Assembly (NCBI GenBank): GCA_021397845.1
Contig: JAHSVC010000040.1
Span: 1,117,501 to 1,181,500, forward strand
Reading direction: 5' to 3'
DNA length: 64,000 nucleotides
Source: Areca catechu
Taxonomy: Eukaryota > Streptophyta > Magnoliopsida > Arecales > Arecaceae
Shown here: positions 10,834 through 24,194 of the stretch, piece by piece
Position numbering within the stretch: position 1 is the first letter of the stretch
Layout: each line of letters starts with the position of its first letter
Translations under genes and position numbers: made by a program
Notes under the pieces: generated by a model
What the model saw: the letters and a program-made list of their open reading frames with translations, nothing else
Told to the model about the DNA's origin: nothing
Databases searched by the model: none

Positions 10834-13216
10834 TGAAGGAAAACCAGTGCACCGGATGCCTATTCTAGGCATGCTACACTAGGGAGTAGGTATTGCATAA
10901 TTAAAATTTTTAACATGCAAACGGAAAAACTAAAAATTTTTAACATGCAAACGGCAAAACCTACTCAAGCACTGGATCTAATATAACATGATGCATATAA
11001 CAAATACATAGGCATGTATAGGCAAGCACAATAAATATAAACAACATGATAAAATCTAGATCTAAGCTTGCATGATAACAAAAATGAATAGTATACCTGA
11101 TCGAAGCCAACTCCCTTAGTTTTCATAACAGATCAGCAACAAATCAAAGCAACCGGTTGAACTCCTTCAACAGTAAAATAGATATGCAAACAGCAAGAAG
11201 AAGAGATCGATCCAATCTCTCGAGATGTCCAAATATCCATCCTCTAGAGTATCCACGCGTGGGCTCTCACTGATCCAACTCCCGGAAGGATGCTAATCCT
11301 TCAGGATCAACAAACAAGTCACCAAAATATGGAGCAGGGAAAACAAAACAAAACCTCACGGACAATCTTCTCCAAGATTGCACAAACTCTACGAAGAGCA
11401 CACCGGAAACTCCAAAACCAGGGAAGGAAAAAACACAAGATGCTGTACAAACTTCTGAACTCAGTTTTTCTCATCCCAAACACTCCCTCTCTGCTCCTCT
11501 CTTAAGGCCAGTTAAACCCCTCTCACAGACGATAATCAATCGCTCTGTTTCTTACCCTCTTTTTATCTCACGGCCCTTTTTCTTTCAAGCAAAGAGGGTG
11601 CAATGGACGGCAGCAATCAGAAAGTAAAACTCGCTTCCCCTGTTCTTCACCTGTTACTTCTTCTCTCTTTCTCCCACATTTTGTTTCTTCTCCTCAACCC
11701 CCAAACTGCACGGCCTTTTACCAAGATATAAACGATGCTTAGAAATCCCGTGAAGGAAACGATCGAGAGAAAAAAAAAGACGTCGTGAGGGAGTCCAGAA
11801 AAATTCCAACCTTTAGAATAGGCACTGGACCGGTTTAAAAAAATTGGAATAGCAGCGTTGGAGAGAACAAACGAGCCAGAAAAACATGAAAATCGAGAGA
11901 CCGAGAGAAGGATGTCATGTGTGAGAAAACCAAGGAGAGGCCAACCAGATCACGGTGCGAAATAATAGGGCAACCGATCAATAGGTTATATCATATCCCA
12001 TGCGATCGGTAAAACAATAGGGCAACTGAAACAGGGGAAGAGGGAAAAACCGTGTAAACAAAGCAATGAATTTAAACCATGAATAAATCGGTTTAACAAC
12101 AAAACCCCGGTCCGACCAAACCCGATCAAAAAGAAAAATCGGATCCAGTCCTAGTCTACTAGGAACAATTCCTGGTTGACCCAAATCAATCCTGGTTGAT
12201 CCAAATCAGACCAGGTGGACCAGAAAAAATCCAATGTATGCTCAATTAGACCGTTTGACCTTAATACCGAAACGATTTCCAATCGTTGATCGGCTCCCAG
12301 ATCAGGAAGAATTCCTCTATAGCGTGTGATCTCATAGGTTCAAACCTAAACGGTAGCGTTGGAACACTTCGAGTACCAGCACAAGATACCATCTAGCAAT
12401 GGGTCCCAGCATCCGAATAGGCCAAAGATGCGAGAGCAATCTATCAAACCTCTGGCATATGGTTACCATATAATTCATCCCTTTGACCTCCAATACTCAA
12501 GATGACCTAGGGTTAGACTGCCAACCCTAACTATGTCAATGCACAACATGTCTCAACCTCGCAAGTCCAGTGACTCCTCACTAGGACTACCCCGATCGAG
12601 GATTTGCTAAATTGAGATACTACAAGACATTCAATTCAAACAATTTGGATAGGTCAATTCCATCGTGGTCCACCACTGCTCCATAAATACTTGCTTGTAC
12701 CCAGAAACCTTCCATCACCGAATTAGAAATCCGGGTAGTTCGGTACCAAAGCACAGAGAGTTGCTTGCAAGCTACCATGATGACCTCTGGTCGGAGGGAC
12801 ACATATACCCATATCCAATTGCGAGCAATCCTTTGGCAGAAAGGAGCTCCACGGAGTCACGTTCAATGAGATGTCACACATCCCACTTGCAGATCACATC
12901 AGTGTCACCACACTCCTTTGTTCAAGATGACAACCAAACGATGTGAACCATAACAACCTACACTTGATACATCGCCGTCCTGTACAATGTATCATTTGAT
13001 TGTGAACCTTTTAAAGGAACACTCGATATATCCTCTCTATATCGAAGTCAGTGCAGTCCTAAGGAATTCATCACATAAATTATGTTCATTACAGGAAAAT
13101 GAATAATGTGATGATGAGCTGCCAAAATAAAGTTTTATTAATGCATATATAAATTACAATACCTCGCATAACCGCTTACAGCCTAGGCGATTAGCTTTGA
13201 GACACAATTCCCAACA
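10834..13216 (-). repeat. LTR C1 (copia, left edge of chain)
   Basis: About 2.4 kb. On the minus strand it begins TGTTGGGAATTGTGTCTCAA at 13216 and ends at 10834. A polypurine tract, read on the minus strand as TATAAGTGGAAG (13218-13229), adjoins it, so it is the 3' LTR of internal region A. It aligns with LTR C2 (16573-18829) over most of its length. A 93-codon open frame at 12665-12946, antisense to the element, is also open in C2. Confidence 0.85.
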
Positions 13217-14700
13217 ACTTCCACTTATACTAAAGCCAATCATAATAAATAGTATCTAATACCCATTTTCCTTTTACAATAGTCGAACTCTTTGATTTCG
13301 AGGCCTTTAGTAAAGGGGTCGGCCAGATTCTCCTTTCCATCGATCTTCATAAGATTGATGTCACCTCGTTCCATGATCTCTCGCATGAGGTGATAGCACC
13401 GCAGAATGTGCTTGGTGCGGTGATGAGACTTTGGCTCCTTAGCTTGAGCAATGGCTCCTGTGCTGTCATCATCACAGGAATAGGATCATCTAGGGAAGGT
13501 GCCACCCCTAGCTCTACAAGAAACTTTCGTAACCACATGGCTTCCTTTGCTGCATCTGATGCTGCAAAGTACTCTGCTTCGCATACCGAGTTTGCAACTG
13601 TTGCCTGCTTGGAACTCTTCCAGCAGATCGCTCCTTCATTTAGGGTAAACACAAACCCTGACAAACTCTTGCTATCATCTCTGTCTGACTAGAAACTGGA
13701 GTCAGTATATTCCACAAGTTTCAAGTCAGGTCCTCCATAAATCAGCCATTGGTCCTTAGTATTTCTCAAATACTTCAGGTTGGTCTTAACCAACTTCCAA
13801 TGCACCTCACCTGGGTCAGACTGGTATCTGCTCATTACTCCTAGTGAGTATGCCACGTCTGGTCTAGTGCATGTCATAGCATGCATGATAAAGCCCACTG
13901 TAGAAGCATAAGGAACTCTACTCATGCACTCTCTTTCCTCAGGAGTTGTCGCACAATCCTTCTTGGAAAGATTAATTCCAGAACCTATCAAGAGACTTTC
14001 TTGAAATTCTCCATGCTGAACCCTTTCAGCATGGTATCAATGTACGTAGACTGGGACAATCCTAGAAGCCTCTTAGATCTATCTCTATAGATCTTCATAC
14101 CCAGTATGTAAGAAGCTTCACCCAAGTCCTTTATGGAGAATAGAGATGACAGCCAGACCTTTATTCCTTGCAATGCTGCAATGTCATTCCCGATTAAGAG
14201 AATGTCATCAACATACAGAACAAGGAATACAATCATAGAACTATTAACCCACTTATAGATGTAGGTTTCTTCTCTATTCCTAATGAAGCCATACGATTTG
14301 ATACACCTATCAAATTGCATGTTCCAACTTCGAGATGCTTGCTTGAGTCCATAAAAGGACCCCTGCAATTTGCACACTTTTGACTCATTTATGGATGTGA
14401 ACCCTTCAGGCTGTATCATATACACCTCCTCATCCAGCTTCCCATTCAAGAAAGCGATTCGGACATCCATCTGCTAGATCTCATAGTCAAAATGTGCTGC
14501 CAAAGCAAGCATGATCCGAATGGACTTGAGCATTGCCACAGGGGAGAACATCTTGTCATAATCGATACCATATCGCTGACGATACCCCTTGGTAACCAGA
14601 TGGGCTTTATAGATCTCCACCTTTCCATCTGCGCTCCTTTTTCTCTTGAAAACCTACTTGCACCCGATAGGGTTTTATCCCTTTAGATGGATCATTCAAT
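13217..14700 (-). pseudogene. Copia A: reverse transcriptase and RNase H
   Basis: Minus strand, Ty1/copia pol. The RT portion (about 14700-13689) starts near MDVRIAFLNGKLDEEVYM, continues with YGLKQASRSW, and has the catalytic LVLYVDDILLIGND motif near 14215; the conserved IPYAS-like and CTRPDVAY stretches follow near 13880. The RNase H (13664 to about 13240) has SGFVFTLNEGAICWKSSKQ and CEAEYFAASDAAKEA. Frameshifts lie near 13990, 13690 and 13460. The motif style is that of Tork/Angela-type copia elements. The missing catalytic continuity makes it non-functional. Confidence 0.85.
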
Positions 14701-15950
14701 GTCCATACATTGTTGATCTCCATGGACTCCATCTTGGATCACATGGCTCCAAGCCACACCTCAAAGTCAGATCTCTGAAGTGCATCCATATAGGTGATCG
14801 AATCCTCATCGTTCTCATCGAGCTCAATGGGATCACCGTCCCGGACTAAGAAACCATAGTATCTGTCCGACTGATGTGGTACTCTACCGGATCTTATAAT
14901 AATGGGTTACGGGTGTGATCCAATCACAACCAGTTCTATGATGTCCTTAGAGTGTGCAGGTTCTTCTATTGGTTGAACTTTACCTAGTTCAATCTTAGAG
15001 GCTACAGTTCCTTCTCCAAGGAACTCCTTTTCCAAAAAGATAGCCCTAAGAGCAATGAACACTTTCTGTTTGTCCTCAAAGTAAAAGAAATACCTTTTTG
15101 TTTCCTTAGGGTGCCCAATAAACAGGCACCGATCAGACCTAGGACCAAGTTTATTTGAGTCTAAATGCTTTACATAAGCTTCCCCATACTCGAAGGTGTG
15201 AAATTGAGGGCATACGTCCAGTCCATAACTCATATGGAGCGAAGACAACAAACTTACTCCAGACATAATTCAGCAAGTAAAAAGCTATCTCAAGTGCATA
15301 TCCCCAAAAGCATAGCGACAAATTTGCAAAGCCCATCATGGATCGAACCATGTCCAACAGGATTCGTTTCCTTCTTTCGGACACACCATTCAACTGGGGT
15401 GTTCCTAGAGGAGTCCACTGAGAAAGAATCCCATTCTCCTCAAGATATGTCATAAACTCACCAGATAGGTATTCACCACCTCGATCAGATCGAAGGGTTT
15501 TAATACTCTTTCTAGTTTATTTTTTCACTTCATTACGATATCGTTTGAACATTTCAAACGACTCAGATTTATGTCTCATCAAAAAGACAAAACCATACCT
15601 GGAAAGGTCATTTATAAATGTAATGAAATATATGTATCCACCTCTGGCACTAACTATCATGGGTCCGCATACATCAGTATGTATGAGACCCAGAAGTTCT
15701 GTAGCTCGTTCACCTTTTCCAGTAAAAGGTGACATGGTCATTTTACCAAGCAAACAGGATTTACAAGTGGGTAGTGAGTCAAAATCACTAACCTCAAGGA
15801 GGCCTTCTTCTTGTAACTTGTTTATCCTATTTTGGTTAACATGACATAGCCTACAGTGCCATAGATATAAGTCACTGACATTTTCTATACTTGGGCATTT
15901 GCTAGACGTGTACATTACATTAAAAAGCTGTGACATGCTAACTTGCAATC
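14701..15950 (-). pseudogene. Copia A: integrase
   Basis: Minus strand. The pre-integrase zinc finger (LYLWHCRLCHVNQNRI, about 15870; the first His pair intact, HCRLCH in place of the usual HxRLGH) leads into LPTCKSCLLGKM. The DDE core follows with GLIHTDVCGP and an NDLSRYGFVFLM stretch, then LGTPQLNGVSERRKR (about 15400). The C-terminal part with TKRYFFYF and KVFIALRAIFLEKEF reaches about 14907. Frames change near 15500 and 15260. This is the normal copia order, with integrase upstream of RT. Confidence 0.85.
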
Positions 15951-16572
15951 TTTGTAACGAATTGCAAACTTGAAAGGACTACCAGTATCCAATACCCAGT
16001 TAGTAGTGTCACAAATAAAGAAATTACAAGGTTTTATCATAATTTACCTTGTCCAGCACCCTGCTACTTCCCTTCCTTGGCCTGTTCGGGTCTAAGGATG
16101 CCTGATAAAGAGGACAATTCCTCTTCCAGTGTCCCAGCTTCTTACAGTAGAAGCACTTTGTACCAGTTTGATCAGCTTTCACTTTCTTGGTCTGACTTGG
16201 AACAGGAGCACTTTGCACCTTTTTTCCCTTACCTTTCTTCTTCCCTTTCTTAAAGGAATGACGACCTCTAAAACCTCCCACTAAATTCACCACCTCCTTA
16301 TTCAGTTGGTGGTCTTTCTCGTAAGTCTACAGAAATCCCATCATAACATGGAAATTGACTGTAGGCTTATTCATTCCATAATGATCGAGAAAGTCAAGAT
16401 AGGAGGATAGAGAATTCAGGATCGCATCATTGCTGAGTTGCTCATGCAAGGGACATCCAAGCTTGCCCAATTGTTCGATCATCTCGATCATGTACAATAC
16501 ATGATCAGTGACCGAACTGCCATTCCGCAATTTAGCATTGTAGATGGCACAAGACACTTTGTACCACTCCAC
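15951..16572 (-). pseudogene. Copia A: truncated gag and protease
   Basis: Minus strand. Gag starts abruptly at EWYKVSCAIYNA (16572); about 85 N-terminal residues present in copy B are missing. A CCHC zinc knuckle (CFYCKKLGHWKRNCP) lies near 16130. The protease is reduced to a TNWVLDTGS active-site stretch near 16000 and is then joined directly to the integrase start; copy B keeps about 400 bp more here. Gag N-terminus, leader and PBS of A have been deleted up to LTR C2. Confidence 0.8.
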
Positions 16573-18829
16573 TAAAAGTAATACAGGATTGTGAGTGCCT
16601 ACACTAAGTATGCAACAGCACAGGGAGCAGGTATGTATTTTAAAATAATTTTAAAATAATAGAGGAAACAACCTACTCCATACAGGATCTAACATATTCA
16701 AGATGCATGTACAGGCAAAAGAAGGCATGAAAAAAGGCATGTAATATTTACAAACAATTTTATAAAGCTAGATCTAGGCATGCATGAAAAATAAAACTAG
16801 AAAACTTACCTTATTCCTGCTTAGAAAAAAGCAAGGATAACACTGGAATAGCTGGAATATCTGGAATAACTTTATTCCAGTCTTCTTCTTTCAGCCTTTT
16901 CAAATGTTGATTTCTTCTTCTCTCCAATAGCAGCAAATCCCAAACCAAAACAGCAAATTGTTGGTCTCTTCTCTTGCAACAACAGCAAGGGAAATTTCTT
17001 GATGGAATTTGCTTTAAGGGAGAACCTTTGGATTGCTGATCCAATAATGTTTGGATTGTTCTTTTCCTTTCTTTCAAGTGCAGCAAACCTGGAACCAAAA
17101 ATAGAGTATACCAAACCAGCAGCAAAGGAGGAACAATCAGCTCCCAGGTGCTCAAGAGAACACCCTCTAAAGGGGGGACATGCTTGGGATTCCTCTGATC
17201 CGGCTTCTCGTGCAATGCTAGTCACCGGAAGCTCTTGAAATGGTGAGTGGAGGAAGGGAAAAACAGAACACTATGTTCTGTAACTTGTTTTCTCAAAGAC
17301 AGAGTTTCTTCCTTCCACAGATTGAGTACCTCTAAAGAGGGAATCAAAGAAGTTTCACTTCCAATCTCTCAATATATATACCCAGGCCCATAAAACTCTC
17401 TGGTTGAAAGGATGGTGGTAGCTATCAAGGAAGAAGACCTCTCTAAAATTTTCACCACCCAGAATTTTACATAACAGCGTGAACAACCGGTCATTTAGGG
17501 AGCTGAGAAGACATGCTGGGAAAATGAAAGGCCAGCAAGTTGCAGGACGAATTAAATTCATCATCAAGAAAGCAATAAAGGACCATTAAACAGAGGTTTA
17601 ATTCTGGCCAAAACCAATGCATACGGGAGAGGAAGAGATGCTTTGAATCCCCAGTTCACCCAAGCCAAAATCACCGTGTATATGGGTTCAAACTGGTTCA
17701 TAATTGGTTTAAAAATTCCAAACCTGTTCTAAACCGGTTCACTATTCAATTAGATCAAAATCCAATTGATAATAGGCTTGGTCAAGTCCCGGTCACCCAG
17801 AAACAATTCCCGGTGGACCCAAACAATTTCAGATCGACCCAAAACCAGGTCAGTCCAAAGTGTGCTCAATTAAACCGTTACCGAAATGATTCCTAATCAT
17901 AAATCGGTACCTGGATCAGGGAGAGATCCTCTATGGCATGTGACCTCATAGGTTCAAACCTAGGTGGTAGCACTAGAACAATTCCAGTACCAACACAAGA
18001 TACCATCTAGCAATGGGTCCCGGCATCCGGATAGGTCGAAGATGTGAGAGCAATCAATCGAACCTCTGGCATATGGTTGCTGTATAATTCACCCTTTGAC
18101 CTCCAATGCTCAGGATGACCTAGGGTTATACTGCCAACCCTAGCTGAGTCAATCTACAACATGTCCCAACCTCGTAAGTCAGTGACTCCGCACTAGGACT
18201 ACCCCGACCAAGGATTTGCTAAATTGAGACACTGCAAGATATTCAATCCAAACTATTTGGACAGGTCAATTCTTCTATCTTGGTCCACCACTGCTCTACA
18301 AGTATTTGCCTGTACCCAGAAACCTTCCATTACTGGATTAGAAATTTGGGTAGTCCGACACCAAAGCACAGAGAGTTGCTTGTAAGCTACCATAATGACC
18401 TCAGGTCGGAGGGACACATATACCCATATCCAATCATGAGTATCCCTTTGGCAGAAAGGGGCTACACGGAGTCATGTTCAATGAGATATCATATATCCCA
18501 CTTGCAGATCACATCAGTGTCACCACACTCCTTTGGTCAAGAGGACAACCAAACAATGTGAACCACAACAACCTATTCTTGATACATTGCGGTCCAATAC
18601 AATGTATCCTTTGGTCGTGAACCTGGTTTAAGACTACTTGATATATCCTCTCTATATCGAAGTTAGTGTAGTCCTAAGGACTTCATCACATGAAAAGGAG
18701 TTCGTTACAAGGAAACGTAAGAATGTGATGAGCTGCTAAAATAATATTTATTAATTCGTACAAACAGTACAATACTCAATTCAACCACCTACAACCTAGA
18801 CGATTGGCTTTGGGACACAATTCTCAATA
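16573..18829 (-). repeat. LTR C2, shared by copia A and B
   Basis: This copy of the C LTR lies between the truncated gag of A and the RNase H end of B, so one LTR serves two internal regions, as in tandem elements made by unequal recombination. Its right end (..TTCTCAATA) corresponds to C1's CCAACA end, and its left edge is blurred by the deletion into A. The antisense 93-codon frame is at 18280-18561. Confidence 0.8.
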
Positions 18830-20530
18830 ACACCCACTTGTACTAAAGCCAATCATAACAGAATTTAATACCCATTTCCCTTTTACAAAAGTCGAACACT
18901 TTTATTTCGAGGGCTTTAGTAAAAATGTCAGCCAGATTTTCCTTTCCATCGATCTTTATAAGATTGATGTCACCTCATTCTATGATCTCTCATACAAGGT
19001 GGTAGCATCGTAGAATATGCTTGGTGCGGTGATGAGCTTTTGGCTCCTTAGCTTGAGCAATGGCTCCAGTGCTATCACAGTACACTGGAATAGAACCATC
19101 TAGGGTAGATGCCACCCCTAGCTATCAAAGAAACTTCCGCAACCACATGGCTTCCTTCGCTGCATCTGATGTTGCAAGGTACTCTACCTCGCATACCGAG
19201 TCTGCAACAGTCGCTTGCTTAGAACTTTCCAGCATATAGCTCCTCCATTCAAGGTAAATACAAATCCTGACATCTCTTGCTATCATCTCTATCTAACTGA
19301 AAACTGGAGTCAGTATACCCCACCAGTTTCAAGTCAGATTCTCCATAAATCAGTCATTGGTCTTTAGTATTTCTTAAATACTTCAGGATGGACTTAACCA
19401 CCTTCCAATGCACCTCACCTGGGTCAGACTGGTATCTGCTCACTACTCCTAGTAAGTATGCCATGTCAGGTCTAGTACATGTCATAGCATGTATAATAGA
19501 GCCTACTGCAGAAGCATAAGGTACTCTACTCATGCGCTCTCTTTCCTTAGGAGTTGTCGCATAATCCTTCTTGGAAAGAGTAATTCCATAACCTATTGAA
19601 AGATAGCCTTTCTTTGAATTTTTCATGCTGAACCATTTTAGCTCGGTATCAATGTATGTAGACTGGGACAATCCCAAAAGCCTCTTACATCTATCTCTAT
19701 AGATCTTCATACCCAATATAAGCTTCACCCAAGTCCTTCATGGAGAACTGAGATGATAACCAGAACTTTATTCCTTGTAATGCTGCGACATCATTCTTGA
19801 TTAAGAAAATGTCGTCAACATACAGTACCAGGAATACAATCACAGAACCATTAACCCACTAATAGATGCATGATTTTTCTCCATTCCTAACGATGCCATA
19901 TGATTTGATACACCGATCAAACCGTAAGTTCTAACTTCGAGATGCTGCTTGAGTCCATAAATGGACCTCTACAACTTGCATACTTTTGACTCATCTAACG
20001 ATGTGAACCCTTCAGGCTGTATCATATACACCTCCTCTTCCAGCTCCCCATTTAGGAAAGCGGTTCGGACATCCATCTGTCAGATCTCATAATCAAAATA
20101 TGCTGCTAAAGTAAGCATGATCCGAATGGACTTGAGCATTACCACAAGAGAGAAAGTCTAATCATAATCGATATCATATCACTGATGATACCCCTTGGCA
20201 ACCAGATGGACTTTATAGGTCTCCACCTTCACATCTACGCCCCTTTTCCTCTTGAAGATCCATTTGCACCCGATGGATTTTATCCCTTTAGGCAGATCAA
20301 CCAATGTTCATACATTGTTGATCTCCATGGACTCCATTTTGGATCGCATGGCTCCAAGCCATGCCTTAGAGTCATATCTCTAAAGTGCATCCATATAGGT
20401 GATCGGATCCTCATTGTTCTCGTCGAGCTCAATGGGATCGCAGTCCCGGACCAAGAAACCATAGTATCTGTCCGGCTGACACGGTACTCTACCGAATCTC
20501 CTAGCAATGGGTTTTGTGTGTGATCCAATC
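18830..20530 (-). pseudogene. Copia B: RT and RNase H
   Basis: Minus strand, same family as A but more decayed. Recognisable pieces include ILGMKIYRDRCKRLLGLSQSTYIDTELK (19728 down), the ERMSRVPYASAVGSI and CTRPDMAY stretches (about 19550-19480), YQSDPGEVHW (about 19420) and the RNase H region (about 19250-18900). The YVDD region (about 19810-19850) is interrupted by stops. Several frameshifts separate the RT N-terminus (20000-20250) from the rest. Confidence 0.75.
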
Positions 20531-21560
20531 ACAGCTGGTTCTATGATGTTCTTAGAGTGTGCAGGTTTTCTACTGGCTGAACTTCACCAAGTTCAATCTT
20601 AGAGACTATAGTTCCTTCTTCAAGGAACTCCTTTTCTAAAAAGATAAACTTAAGAGTGACAAACACTTTCTGTTCATCCTCCAAGTAAAAGAAATATCCT
20701 TTGGTTTCCTTGGAGTAACCAATAAACAGGCACCGATTAGATCTAAGACCAAGTTTATCTGAGTCTAAATGCTTTACATAAGCCGGACAACCCCAGACCC
20801 GGTGTGAGATTGAGGGCTTATGTTCAGTCCACATCTCATATGGAGTGGAGACAACAGACTTACTCGGAACATTATTTAACAAGTGACAAGTTATCTTATG
20901 TGCATATCCCTAAAAGGATAGTGACAGAGTTGCAAAGCCCATCATGGATCGAACCATATCCAACAAGGTTCAATTTCTCCTTTCGGACACACCTCTATGG
21001 TGTTCTTGGAGAAGTCAACTGAGAAAGAATCCCATTCTCCTCAAGGTATATCAAAAACTCACCAGATAGGTATTCACCACCTCGATCATATCAAAAGAGT
21101 TTAATACTTTTTCCAGTTTGTTTCTCTACTTCATTACGATATCGTTTGAATATTTCAAACGACTCAGATTTATGTCTCATCAAAAAGACAATCAAACCTT
21201 GAAAGGTCATTTGTAAACATAATGAAATATCTGTGTCCACCTCTGGCACTAACTGTCATGGGTCTGCATACATCAGTATGTACGAGACTCAGAAGTTCTG
21301 TAGCTCATTCACCTTTTTCAGTAAAAGGTGACTTGGTCATTTTACCAAGTAAACAAGATTCATAAGTAGGCAGTGATTCAGAATCACTGACCTTGAGGAA
21401 GCCTTCTCCTCGCATCTTGTTTATCCTATTTTGGTTTACATGACCTAGCCTACATTGCCAAAGATACAGATCACTGACATTTTCAAGCCTTGGGCGTTTG
21501 CTAGATGTGTACATTACATTGACAGGCCGTGACAGTACATAAATGCCATTATTTAATTTA
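20531..21560 (-). pseudogene. Copia B: integrase
   Basis: Minus strand. The pre-integrase finger (LYLWQCRLGHVNQNRI, first His lost to Gln) lies near 21450 and CLLGKMTKSPF near 21340. The C-terminal segment with YEMWTEHKPSISH, GYFFYLEDEQKVFVTLKFIFLEKEF runs 20880-20541. The DDE core between about 21280 and 20900 is broken by stops and indels. Confidence 0.75.
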
Positions 21561-22711
21561 GCTTCATTATCGCAGAGTTATTCAAAATAACTTGGCAAAT
21601 ATCTCCTTTTATTGATAGTTCAAAACCATAATTGGCCAAAAGGCCTATAGAGATTATGCACATAATGAAACTAGGATAGTAATGATAGTCAACTAACTCG
21701 ACAGTACAGGACTCAAAGACAAGACTTAGAACTTCGAATGCCAGTACTGGAACATGATTTTCATTCCCGATGTTAGGAACCGTTCCCCATCCTTGAATCT
21801 CTTGCTAACCTGTAGTCCCTGTAATGAATTACAAACATGAACATGACTACCGGTATCCAATATCCAGTTAGTAGTATCACAAATAGAGAAATTACAAGGT
21901 TTTATCATATAAATAACTTGTCCAGCATTCTGCTATTTTCCTTTCCTTGGCCTATTCATATATAGGGATGCTTGGTAAAGAGGACAGTTCCTCTTCCAGT
22001 GTCCCTGCTTCTTGCAGTAGAAGCACTATGTAGCAGATTGATCAACTTTCACTTTCCTGGTCTAACTTAGGCGAGGAGAATTCAGCACCTTCTTTCCCTT
22101 TCTTTTGTTCTTCCCTTTCTTAAAGGGATGACGACCTCTAGAACCTCCCACTAAATTCACCACCCCCTTGTTTAGTTGGTGGTCATTCTCGAAAGTCTGC
22201 AGTAATCCCATCAAAACATGGTAATTGACTGTAGGCTTATTCATTCTATAATGGTCGAGAAAGTCAAGATAGGAGGAGGGCAGAGAATTCAAAATCGGAT
22301 CCTTGCTAGCTGCTCATGCAAGGGACATCCGAGCTTGCCTAACTTTTCAATTAGCTCAATCATGTACAATACATGATCAGTGACAAAACCACCATTCGAC
22401 ATCTTGGCATTGTAGATGGCACAAGATACTTTGTACCACTCTACATCGTCCGGTGTGCCGAATGATTCCTTCAATTTTTGAAGAATCTCATCTGGTTGGG
22501 CCTCCTCGAACTTGCGACTAATTGCCACTAGCATGATGCATCGGACAGTAGTCCGATTAAAAACCCACTTTTGATAAGTGTTCCTGACCGAACTCCGAGC
22601 ATTGGTAGAGGGGATTTCAGGTGCCGGATCCATTATCACATAAAGGATCCATTCATGCTCTAGAACAATCCTCAACTTTCGATACCAGCTATCGAAGTTG
22701 TGATCCTTCAA
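21561..22711 (-). pseudogene. Copia B: gag and protease
   Basis: Minus strand. Gag begins MKDHNFDSWYRKLRIVLEHE at 22711, a common start for copia gag, and contains EWYKVSCAIYNAKM and the ..GKLGCPLHEQL helix region to 22289. After a frameshift it continues with HYRMNKPTVNYHVLM and a basic stretch. The zinc knuckle (YCKKQGHWKRNCP) lies near 22010. Protease with TNWILDTGSHVHVCNSLQGL spans 21908-21726. It shows what copy A lost. Confidence 0.85.
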
Positions 22712-24194
22712 CTTCTCATTATCTCTCCGAAGTGAAAGATTTGAAGATATCTGAAAGAAAAAATAAGACCAAATAAGAGTATGAATTAATTAATTAACCA
22801 AAAGACTTGGATTTTAGTCTAAAGGTCTCTCCCACTAATTTTTTAGATTGGGAGCCTCTAACTCCAATTCGTGAAATCACTATTTCATAGTGGGTACTGA
22901 AATAGACCACGTATGAGCCCGACTATGGCCAGCTCACCCATATGTGCCTAAAGGTAGGTTCACTAACCAATTGCTTCCCTAAGCAACTTCCAGTAATCTA
23001 TTTTGCCCCAGAGAGCACCCCAATCAGCCTAGGGACCTCCTATTGCTGGTGTCCAGTTAGGTCCAACCATTAACATGATAAATCCAATACTTCCAGCCAA
23101 CGAATGACCAAGCCCGACTATGGCCGGCTCACCTGATCACCGTTAAGAAGGTTGCATTGAACCATTATCTATGTGAGAGCAATTCCAGTAACCGGATGCA
23201 CACCCATTTTATGGAACTGTCGATGAACACCAAGTTAAAGGATACATTACTAACTCACTTAATGGGAGGCTAAGACACCATCAACTCTTTGACATAGTCT
23301 TTTCCAGGACCTAATAATTTTAGAGGATTTTAGGTTGTGACAGATGAAAAAGAGAAGAACATGGATCATCCTCCCACTGAACAAATCAGTTTTCAGGAGG
23401 GTTGAAACAATTCAACAATTGATCCATGGGCACCTACCGATCAGTCAGACTGATCAACAGGGTGACATGGGTTAACTCGAGTCAATGAGCTTTTCTAATC
23501 AGTTCCGGTCGACACGACTGGCCAGGGAGGTGAGATCATAGGTGAGTATCCACCATTAACCATCTTGCCTAGACACTAACCAAGTTGACCAGGAAAGAGG
23601 TAGCCTCATACAACCATGATCACAATGCCAAACCTACCTCGACACCAACCGGTTTACCAGACTATATCAGATTAGCCTAAAGACTCGGGCTTCCACGGAG
23701 CCACTAATTAGATTCATTTTAGATGAATGGACTAACCCATCTAACTATTAGATAGTTCTAAAAGAAGGACCTTAATCAACTTTTGATTAGTCTTCTTATT
23801 ATCTAGTTCAACTAAACATAGGTCTAACCCACAATATGGACCCAATTAGATAGCTAACCCAATTAACCCAATTGGCTTATTTAATTGACATTAGGTTTCA
23901 TAAATCGTAAAACAACTTGTCATTTAATTTAATCATACAATTCAAAATTGTTTGAATATAAGCCAATATTTTAATTAAAATAATTTTAATTAAAACATGT
24001 AAAACTCCTTTAACATATAACTTCATGCATTATATCTAGTCATATTCTTTTATAAATATTACATGCCAAAAATGTATCTGAATTAAAATAATTTTAATTC
24101 CTTTGATTTCCTTAAAGGATCCTTCTGAAAAGGCCAACATAGATGAACCGCATCATGCCAAAGATACACGGTCATGGTGAAGGTCTCAACTAGG
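22712..24194 (-). mobile_element. Copia B untranslated leader, 5' LTR missing
   Basis: This is the region upstream of B's gag on the minus strand. It has no open frame. Two short hairpins carry the same core CCCGACTATGGCC (22918-22930 and 23112-23125) with different closing stems. No PBS and no full 5' LTR follow at the right end; plus-strand copia D begins at about 24195. The only C-type 5' LTR sequence left is the 225-bp piece at 38512-38736. Confidence 0.65.
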
